Origin: Paracyclopina nana
Taxonomy: Eukaryota; Arthropoda; Copepoda; Cyclopoida; Cyclopettidae
DNA length: 64,000 nt
Assembly: GCA_019096065.1 (NCBI GenBank)
Contig: JAGUCH010000001.1
Span: 13,764,001 to 13,828,000 of the forward strand
Direction: 5' to 3'
The notes below the pieces were generated by a model, which did not search any database, was not told where the DNA came from, and saw only the letters and a list, made by a program, of their open reading frames with translations. The position numbers and the translations under genes are program-made. Every line of letters starts with the position of its first letter. The stretch's first letter is position 1. This document shows positions 54,721 through 64,000 of this stretch, piece after piece.

Positions 54721-57700
54721 GCCAGGCCGCATTTATTGGGACATGCTTCGCCAATCAAAAATTCCATGGCTTTCAAATGACCACATAATCTCAAGAAAAT
54801 TGCCAAACAAAAATGTTGTTGAGACGGAATTTTCCCCTTTTTCGATGGCCCCTTATTTTCTGCAACGATGTCTTAGCAAACATTTCCAATCATCGTATTT
54901 ACAGTCAAGTTGATTCCGAAATTGATTTCAAAATACGCGCTTTTTTCACTTGTGAGGAGGACAATTAAAATAGATTTTTAAAACCCCTCAGAAAAAAAGT
55001 GGAAATGTTCGGTGAGGATAGAGCTCGATAGAGAGCCCTCGGGTTAACAGCCTTCATGCTTTGGCAAGTCGTATCGTGATCTGTCAACGAAAAAATGCAC
55101 TTCTAAAATGTCCAAAAACTTCCATCACAATTGCACTGAATCGAAAAGGCTTGCATGATGCATGATGCAAAATAATGTTAGGGGCTTCAATGCACATTGG
55201 CAAATGCTAGAGATTCCTAAATAAAAAATCCTATGACACAAAATTGAGAAGATTTCAAAAGCAGAATATAGCTATTGCACCTGTCAGAAAAATATTACGG
55301 CCATGCTCGCCCGATCTATAATTGTCGGTTTTGATGGAATGGCAAATTCAAATCTCTTGTTAATCTTACTTGGGATAGCTCCAAGGCAGTTTTCGAGATC
55401 ATTAATCGCACTTTCAAGATCTAACTGCATATTTTCGCGGACTCTTTTAAATTGGCAAAGAAATATCGACCATAACGAAACCATCAACATTAGGCCTTAC
55501 AACTACCTAATAAATAAAAATGTGCAATTCGTGCAGTTAGCCAAGAAATGATTTGTTGCTGCAGCCAGTAATTTATATGCAATTTCTAAAATGCCACTGC
55601 GTTTATAGGGAGCATGGATGCGTGTACCAATTATTTTGGTACGCTTTTACGATTAAGGTTGCATGATGCTTCAATCAAAGGTGCACTCAAATGAAGTAAA
55701 ATTGCATGTGCAAAAATGATCTGCAGTTCTGCACCAAATAATTTGCCAAAAGCTTTGGCAAAGGAAAACTGCAATGCACTTTTATCTTTAGCTTTTTAAG
55801 TTGAGGCCAAAAATGAAACCGCGCACTCACAGCCAAAAAGAGTCTTTTTATAAAAAATAAGGAGTCAAATAAAAAATATAACCTCCTCATAAGATTTCTG
55901 TTCATCTTGCCAATTCCATTTAAAGGAAACAATCATGATGAATGCACTCGCCGATTCACAACCATACTTAATCTTAAAAGTTTTTTTACTAAGATAAATC
56001 TACTAAGCCATTATATCTGTCCTAACGGATTTTTTTCTAAGTCTTTTTTAGGCCTGGCTGGGAACACACAAAACTCCTTTATGCTTGTTTCTAATTTTCT
56101 GGCTTACTGGGGCATAAGGAGCTATAGTGAAACCCATACTTTATATATTTTAAGTCAATTTTATGTAGTAATACTCACATTGTAAATGCATGTGTCATGA
56201 AACATTACAAATTTTCATTCAAACTTGAAAAATTGATTAAAAATGGGTTTGCCTTTCTTGTCAGCACAATTACAGTATCATGGGCAACATAAACTTCCAA
56301 AAAGCATTTTCCATCAATTTTTTTTGAAAGACTTGACTGCTTATTATTAGCAGTCTGCTCTGAAGGAGCAACTTTGTTTGGAACGCTCAAAAAATTCGAA
56401 TGATCAATGACCTAAAAAGCTATTTTGAGCTACAATATACCAAATGATTACATTGCTTAAATTTCCCTGGAAAACAGAAATTGTTTTATTTAGATATCAC
56501 ATGAAAAATGTGACGTCATCTTAAAGCAAGAAAAATGGGCTACTTTTTTACGCGAGCGCTTTGGATGTCTTCTACTAACGCCATCTGTTAGGATTCGGGT
56601 GCGAGCGGAATCCTATAATTTTGCCAGCCAAAGTGAACGCTAAAAAAGGATGTAATCGCTTGTTTACGTTGCTTCAATAGATATACCAAAATAGTGATCG
56701 GAATCCGCAATGCAATGTTTCAAATGAGTAAGGTTGCGCGAGTTGCCTCGAAAATTGTTTCGCTAAAAACCATGCAAAGCTGATCTTTGGTGAGTAACTG
56801 GTCCAAGTTGCAAATTGCATTTTATAGCTAATTGTGAAAGATCAACAGTCGTAATCTCCAGTGAGCAGGAATTAAGACTTTTTTCCGTGCCTCAGATTCG
56901 CCAACTCTCTCATCTTCTCAAGATGAGGAAGATTGAAGTAGGTTTTTTTGTATCTTGGGTGTGATGCAATCTTGGACTTGCGGGAATTCTTTTGAGTTTG
57001 GTATCCCGCGCTTTGATAGCGGTCCTTTCTACAATACTGCTGCTACACGCAGTATAGCAAAGGCAGTGTATCCAAAGTTAGACAAATAGTTGCCCATCAT
57101 CCAGATTAGAAAGCTTTGTCAACGCAAGCATTTTGCTACTCGCGGAGTTTTGCACCTTTGTAAATAAGGAATGACATGATTAATTATAACAATCTACATT
57201 GCACTTCATAAAACTAGTCCCATGATATATGAGTGCAATTTTGAGACCTGCCAGCTGACACAGCAAATAAATCTTGTACTTGAATAAACAGCGAAAAGTT
57301 AGGCCTTTCTTAACTTTGCGAGTTAATTGGCTTTCTCTTTAGAGTCTGCTATTAAGAAAGTAAGGCACTTTAAAAGCATCAGTCACTGCATTTTGGCATG
57401 GAAAAAGCAGGGCTATACCACACATAAGGCCTTTTTACCATCTACCTAAAATATTATATGACTGGTATGGAACGTTAGGCCCCAAAATTGCCTGAGTCTA
57501 CAACCGTCGTTCTCTGTCAATAAAAGAAGACATGGTAGAAGCTGCACAATTCACATAGGAGGGCGATAAATGTAATAAAGGTTGGCTGGAATAAGAAAGG
57601 GCACCTTCTCCCCACTGATGCCATAATTATTTAAGGTTGAAAAAAGGACGGAGAGCACGGAGTGGAAGGCTGGAGAAAAGTCCAATCATGAAGAATCAAG

Positions 57701-59951
57701 AGCTCGAGGGGCAAGTGAAAGTTAGAACTTGCGGCCTCCGCGGCTGGTCTCGCCGTTGACGTCGCAAAGCGGGAAAGCAGTCAAAGACGAGCCTTTCTTG
57801 AGCATAAAAAATTAGTTGATTCTCGGGCCTCCGTTCAAGAATACTTGTTCCAGTACATCACCTTTTCTCTGCCTACATTTGCGACCTCGCGAGGCTGCAG
57901 TGTCATTTCAAGCCTCTTGATAAGAAGACATGACGTGATTGCCTGTCAGGATTTTCCTGTGCAAACTCGGTTAATGGTAAGGATTTAACAATTTCGAGCA
58001 ACATCCGTCCTATGACTTAATTCTGCCAGGTTAATCCGGAAGGTTTTGTTTAAAAAAAAAATATTATATTTGGACAAAACTCGGAGCAAAATCCACGAGC
58101 TAATTTCCTAAGGATTGCAACGCTAACTGCCTTAGAAGTAAGATGGAAAAGTTTGGCCAAGAAATGGAGGAAAGTTCAATACTACTACAGATCCGGAAAA
58201 ATAGATTTTCATGGCTAGATCTGCATTCAAGCACAGAAAAACTTGTGCAGCAGCAGCGCCAACTGATATCGTAGCACAAGCTAAGGGCATGAGAAAAATC
58301 CTGACTCATAAAATGGAGCTCGCGTTGGCCAAGGTTATCGTAGTTCTTGAAGGAGTTCGAGTTCAAGTTTTTTGACGTAAGGCTGTCTGAAGATAGGATC
58401 ATGGTGTTATTTTGTAAAAGTTGCTAGCTCTGGTGACAGCAATATTTTTGCATTAATACAGACATTCTAGTTGGCACTTACTTTTTGACATCACATTGAC
58501 CCGACAAGCAGTATAGTAGTTTTGATGTATTACTGGGCCGCATTCTTCCACGCAAACGACTATCTACATAGCAGGAGTCGTCATAAGTATGCTTGATTGC
58601 CTTATTTTTTTAATCAAGGCCAGACAATTTACAGGATTATGCTGAGAAGAGGCTCGATGTTTTTTGGCACAACCAAACCCTGATTGAGGCCTGTCAATTT
58701 GCTAAGCTCTGCTGCAGAGATAAATTGCGCTACATTCTGTGCAAAAAAAGGCAGTTGCCAAGAAAAGAATTATTATCCAGCCAGCAAGAAAATTGAACTT
58801 TGAAGAAAAGTAATTGAGCAAGACTTTGTAATCCAATTTGCATGCGACCCAATTCCGATACCGTAGCCAAGGCTGAAAAAGGGGCCTGCGCTGTATTTTG
58901 TAGCAGGAGTCTTTTAAGTAGGAACAACAAGATTTGATCAACGTGTAAATTATTCAGGGGCCAATTTGTTCCTATGCAGTGCAAGCAGCGAGGAAATGCA
59001 TGTTTACCAATGAAGAAAAACGTAACCAGGCTGATTCAGTAGGTTGTAAAATAGCACCAATTCATGGTTTGGCCAACTCAGCAGCAGCAGTAGCAAAAAG
59101 TTCGTTGCAAAAAAAGTCTAGTAGCAGCCAAATTTCTCGTAACTATAGCAATTTTGCCAATATTAGAAAGCAGATCACTCCGCAGCATTGCATTTTGGTA
59201 TTCTAAAAGTAACTATAAGACGGGCTTTGAAAAAAACAAAAATAATAAGCAGATATATCAGTTCATGAAGGGAAGTGTGTGCGGATGCCTATCGAAAATC
59301 AAAAAGAATGCATTTTTAAAAGTGCCATAAAGCAACTTCCAGGCCTGTATTGGTTATTGACGTTTAGGAATTTCCTCGTCTCTGAACATGATTTGTTTGC
59401 AGCTTAGTTGCTGCTACTCTAGTGTATATACAGCTACATGTTAGCTCCCATTCTTGCGAGAGAGTTCAGCTGCTTGGATTTCTGTCATTTGCAAAACCGA
59501 CTCGCAAAAGTGGTTCTAGGCTGAAATATATATAGTGAGGATATGGGAGAAGAAAGCAGGCTACAATTCAAGTGTTTAGCAGGACTGAGCACTGTTCGCA
59601 AAAAGCTAACATCTGTTAGTAGCGTAGAAGTACGTGTGCTGTCTAATTGGAAAAAGTACTGCTGTAATGCAGGCATTTTCGGTAGCAACGGCAAAATCCA
59701 AACTTTACTCAAATGAAGGAATGTCCTCGAAAAAAGATTGCAAAAGTCCGGTGACAAAGGCAATTAGCGATTGGGTGAGATATAGCATAGTGAAAAAAGA
59801 AAGACATTTGTTGAACTTTTCTTTGTCATTATCTGTCCAAACAGCAGCTTGCTTTTCCAAGACTTTATGCTATATAGCATGCGGCTAGTTGTTTTTTAAA
59901 CAAACATCAGAGGAAAAATATTAAAATGAAAAGCTTACATTTTGCCCTTAG
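54721..59951. other. Gene-poor intergenic region upstream of the Dpr-like gene
   Basis: About 5.2 kb, AT-rich. The open frames found are short, overlap on both strands and lack domain or splice support. The region probably includes distal 5' exons or regulatory DNA of the Dpr-like gene, since a splice acceptor opens its first recognised exon at 59952, but I cannot place an upstream exon. No RNA gene or bounded element is seen. Confidence 0.45.
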
Positions 59952-60037
59952 GTGACCAGAATCGAAGGATAGCCGCCTTTTATGGCCCTCAAAGTGGTGT
60001 TGCGAAGCTAGATGGAAAATGTTTCTTCTTTGAGGCC

Positions 60038-61711
60038 ATGATGATCTCGATGATTGTCAAATTGTGGCTGACCATCCTCATCCTCCTGTGTGGGCTCAGT
60101 GAAGAGCAGCCAGAGAACAGCAGTGTAATGAAGGCCATCAATCCAGTGGACCCGGAGGCTGAGGAGAGGCTGCGCGAGCGGTGGACGGCCTTCGTGGCTG
60201 AGGTCAACAAGGAGCTCAGCTTCGACCTCAACGCCTCCTCACCGAGCCTGGTGAGCGTGGTGAACCACCGTGACCTCTACTTGACCTGTGCTTTCTCGAA
60301 GCCCCTTCGCAGGCATCAGATCAGCTTTTTGAGGCTGAGTGACTTCAGCCTCCTTTTCGTGGGAGAATCGAGGCACACGCGTGACCAACGCTTCTCAGTG
60401 TCCTATTCGCCCGACGGCCTCGCCTGGACCCTCCGACTCAAGAATATCCAGTTCGAAGACAGGGGCCTTTATGAGTGCCAAGTGAACACTAGTCCAGAGG
60501 CCATCAGCCTCGTCCTCAATGTGACAGTGTTGGGAGGCCGAACTCGTATTTTGCCGCCTGATCCCCTGATTTATGTCAACTCTGGGGGACAACTCAGCCT
60601 TCATTGTGTGATCGAGACTGGTCCCGTGAGGCCACAGTTTATCCTTTGGTACAAGGCGGACAAGTTGGTGGAGTACAGCTCCAAAACGGCCTCCGTTGGC
60701 CTCTCTTCCAATGGCACTGACCACGTCAGCACCCTGAGGGTGGACAACGTGAGCATAGCCGATTCTGGCCTCTACCGATGCGACTCGGACCTCACAGACG
60801 AGGCCGCAATCCAGGTGATGAAAAAAATTCATCAGGATTGAGAAAAGAGAGAGCTTTTTTCCCCTTACAAAGCAGCGATTGATGTGAAAGCATTATAGAG
60901 CTGGAAGTAGGGCTATCATTATGTTAAACGCACGCACATTTCATTCACTTACCTGAAATTGCTAAAAGCACACACCTGTTCCTGGCAGGAAGATGTACTG
61001 CCCCCATGAATTTAGCAGTGATTGAAGAAAGGGAAAAAAGGGCTTCTGCCAGCATTTTTCTCCAGCAAACAGCAAGCAAAAGAGGGTCTGGTTTCTTTCC
61101 TCCATAACTAACCCGAAATGGCCGTGTAGAAAAGGGCTAAAAAAGACCTTGTTTTTTTGCCTCTATCCGTATTGTTCTCTCAGTCGGCAGCTGTTGTAAC
61201 TGTTGTTGTTTTCGTTTTGGAGTTACCGGAAAAGCCCAAACAAATTCAGAATTGCAAGAATTGCGGCGCTTCCAGCGAACTCTGGGCAATAAACATTGAA
61301 AACTGGATCATTTGATGTGCTATGAAATGAGCGGGAAAGATCTGAATTCGCAGAATACCACGTCAAGTAGAAAAAAGAGGCTAGAGAGCTCCTCCTCAAA
61401 CTTTTTTCATTTCCCTCGACATGCATTTCAATGAAATATGACGACCCTAATTTCAGGTTTATGTGGTTGAGCAAGACTTTAAGAGTCTCTACCTTGGGAG
61501 CCATGACAAGGCCCTCATCACGGCCACCTCATCAACATCCTCCTCATCGTTATCATCTTCCAGCTCTTCCAAGAACAAGAACAAAGGGGACAATACGAGC
61601 AGCATGGCTGCTGTAACCCCATCCTCCTCCTCAGTTTTGGCTGGGGCTTCATTACTCAAGAGCTGTAGCCTAATTTTGGCCTTTGTAGCCGGACTCCCCA
61701 GAGGCCTATAA
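60038..61711 (+). CDS. dpr: Dpr-like cell-surface protein with two immunoglobulin domains
   Basis: Exons 60038-60814 and 61457-61711 (phase 0 junction) give 343 residues. The first exon opens at an acceptor at 59952; I chose ATG 60038 because it starts a signal peptide (MMISMIVKLWLTILILLCGL), although the frame is open upstream. Ig1 (~60-150) has the Dpr hallmark RDQRFSVSY and the Cys pair TCAF ... YECQVNTS. Ig2 (~155-258) has LYVN-like YVNSGGQLSLHC and FILWYKAD ... GLYRCDSD. In Ig1 the tryptophan usual in Dpr proteins (SWIRHRD) appears as ISFLRLSD. A Ser-rich stalk leads to a hydrophobic C-terminus (LILAFVAGLPRGL), probably a GPI signal or membrane anchor. Dpr proteins bind DIP partners and specify synaptic connections in arthropods. 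Confidence 0.88.
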
Positions 61712-64000
61712 AAAGGGCCACTTTATGGGCTACTACTCAACAGATGTACCTCCAATACCACCAGCATGCATCAAGAATATGACCGAACTGGACATACTAG
61801 CTCTGATCTGGTCGGTGTGTGTGCCATGATGGTAGCAGTATCATTACTTGAAATACATATATTAGGCCAGGTGCACGTATCATCACACTAATCCAATTGT
61901 ACGTTATCAATTATGGATCGACAATAGCATTGACGCTATAATGAGGCGCTCGGACCTAGGCCTCGTAAAAAGGGCATTGTCAATTAAAATACCGAGCTCC
62001 TTAGAAAGGAAAAGAGCTGTATTATGGACCTTACACAGTTGCATGCTGCGACGTTTGTTAAGGCTCTGCCAAGTATCTTTTGTGCAGTTATTACTCCTTA
62101 ATCTGTGCGCGGCCAAGGCCTTTTCATTACGGCTCAATGCTCGTCCTAAAAGCTATTGACCTTTCTAAGCTTGAAAAATCATCATGAGCTGTTCGACTTT
62201 TGAAGGAAAAATTGAATATTTCATTTATTAGTCAGGCACATTTTCCCGACTCGCAGATATGGTTCGTCCCTTGTATTATCCAACAGAGATAATTTATAAA
62301 GTTGAAAGGCATGTAGCCTAAGCAGAATAAACAGGCCTAAATTTTCCCAAGATTCTTATTCAATTATTCAAAGATCGCATGCCGGGAAGCTTTACATGAT
62401 TGTTGACTCAATCCTTAAGAGGATGGATAAAGAAATGCCAGCAGAGCTTCTTTGATGCAGAAAAAACCCTTAGATAAATTAAAACTACTTGCCGTGCTCG
62501 GAGCAATTTTTCCAAGTGCACTTTTCTCAAGGAGCAATTAGTTGAGCATGCATGGGGATTGCGCTGATTTGTCAAGGCTTGGAAAAGTTGAATTCCCTTT
62601 TAAAAGAACATAATTTTACCGGTTCTCTCTTCTATCATACTAGCACATTAATTTTAGAACTGCGAGACCAGAAAAAAAGGTAGGCAGAATTTCAAAAGAT
62701 TGCACGTAGCTTCCTATTTTCATCTGTCAAAATATAGAGCTTTCAAGCCTTAAAAAGTTTAACCTCTTGCAGGGCCAAGCTCCTACTTTCCTTGAATGTA
62801 AGTTGTACTTAGCGACCATAATGTTATGACTTCCCTCCGTAAATGCCAGCATCAAATCCATTCAGTAATTCTAGTGAGATATTTCTTTAGCATCGGTAAA
62901 TGTCAACGAGCGAGTGTTGCTAAAAAAAGAAAGCTAATCAGCAAAAAAGTACGCACAGCAATACAGTCTCGAATAATACACCTGCCATTTTTTACTATTT
63001 TCGTAGCAGAAAGATTATGATCAATTTTTTTCAAGCACTTCGTTATATGACTGAGTGTTCAGATAGGCAAATGAGGATGCAAAGTTCCCGACAGTAGCAT
63101 GCACTTGCTGGCAGCAAAGATTGCAAAGAAGAACCCTTCACGAAAATATTGCAGTGTTATTCCCTATAATGGTGCAAGGCCTATTATCAACATATAGCAG
63201 TTGGTAGGCCTATAGAGATAATTTTGTACTTTCTGAGTAAGAGGTTTGATTGATGGGTCGTAATTACTTTTTTGGCACTGAATGGTGCAAATCGTAATTG
63301 GATTGTATGGCCCAGGTTGAACATTTTTTTTACTTCACTGTAGGCTTTCAGGTTAGTGCAGTCCTGTTTACCTAGCTAAAATTAACGATCTTGTTTGCCT
63401 CTCCTGGATGACTTGCTCTCCGTGTCTTTGAGGTTTTAGATCTCTAACTGCAAACATAGTACTCGAGAGCAAAATTATGTTGGTCATCATCCCATTTACT
63501 TCCTCTCTCGCTGCTGCAGTTTTGGCTCGAGCTGTAGTATTTGGCCCCGATTTTTCACCTCATAAATCCCAAAGCGCGAGGAAAATAAGTCAATTGCAGC
63601 AAGGTAAAAAAGCCTTCTCCTGGCCACTTTTCATTAGATTTTAGTGAGCAAAAAGTGCATGAAATGCACGACATTAGTGGCAAGGTGACAGAAGTTGGTC
63701 GTTTTCCAGAATTGCTTGCAACTCTCAGAGCGCGCGAGTCTAATAAGTAAAAGTTATAATGGAAGTTGCGTGACTTTTGAAGTGCAAACTTCCGCCACTC
63801 ACTTCCCCATCTCTCGCCTTTCGCGCCTTTACCTCCTCTGTCCTCCATTAGGGAGGCATTAATCTTTCATCACGCCACTTTTTCTCGGTTTTCCAACTGC
63901 ACTTGGTTTATTTGGTACACTTCTATTTGGGCAACAACAATGGATGCGAGGAATGCAGGCTTTGTTGTCCTCGCGTTTGAAAGCGAACAGCCCACGTGGT
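61712..64000. other. Region downstream of the Dpr-like gene, no gene seen
   Basis: About 2.3 kb of AT-rich sequence with only short chance frames on either strand. It includes the 3' UTR of the Dpr-like gene; no obvious AATAAA lies directly after its stop. No repeat or RNA gene is recognised up to the window end. Confidence 0.45.

Noticed and set aside
1..64000. CRISPR arrays, bacterial operons, tRNA or rRNA genes
   Set aside because: Intron-rich animal genes throughout; no regularly spaced direct repeats, no cloverleaf with A and B boxes and no rRNA segment were recognised.

Overview
The window is eukaryotic nuclear DNA, almost certainly from an arthropod and probably a crustacean-like one. 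Introns are GT-AG and mostly 50-75 bases. The gene set includes a Dpr-type immunoglobulin neuronal protein and two secreted proteins of the arthropod-type CUB-like family. I cannot name the species. Exon boundaries below were built by hand from splice sites, reading phase and protein similarity remembered from known families; no search was run.

Layout. 1.8-5.7 kb (+) and 12.2-15.2 kb (-) hold two convergent paralogs of a MYT1-type C2HC zinc-finger transcription factor, separated by 6.5 kb without a gene I can support. About 7 kb upstream of the second paralog is non-coding. 22.4-28.4 kb (-) is a multi-exon non-coding snoRNA host gene: 23 short exons and 22 introns, 20 of which carry one box C/D snoRNA. 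Recognisable guides (U27, two U31 copies, two U38-like copies) make it a counterpart of vertebrate UHG/SNHG1. It follows immediately after RPL3 (28.5-30.9 kb, -), which itself carries C/D snoRNA candidates in four introns.

31-44 kb is a compact housekeeping cluster: a LysM-domain protein, an MTRFR-type mitochondrial release factor, PRMT7 (whose start codon lies inside the release-factor ORF in another frame), RPS21, a secreted FN3/LDLa protein, an RBL/p107-p130-type retinoblastoma protein, and convergent to it a gene encoding only the Sld2-like N-terminal part of RECQL4, with no helicase. Several of these genes have stop codons that overlap or nearly touch a polyadenylation signal.

48-54 kb holds two divergent, head-to-head paralogs of the secreted CUB-like family with ATGs only 278 bases apart. 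54-60 kb is gene-poor. 60.0-61.7 kb encodes a Dpr-like protein with two Ig domains and a hydrophobic C-terminal tail. Several short inverted-repeat elements (MITE-like) lie in introns and intergenic DNA, including two copies of one TA-flanked family 28 kb apart.

The most unusual observations are the overlapping MTRFR/PRMT7 reading frames, the stand-alone Sld2-like gene, the constant spacing between D boxes and 3' splice sites with tandemly duplicated snoRNA units, and the two inverted paralog pairs (MYT1 and CUB).
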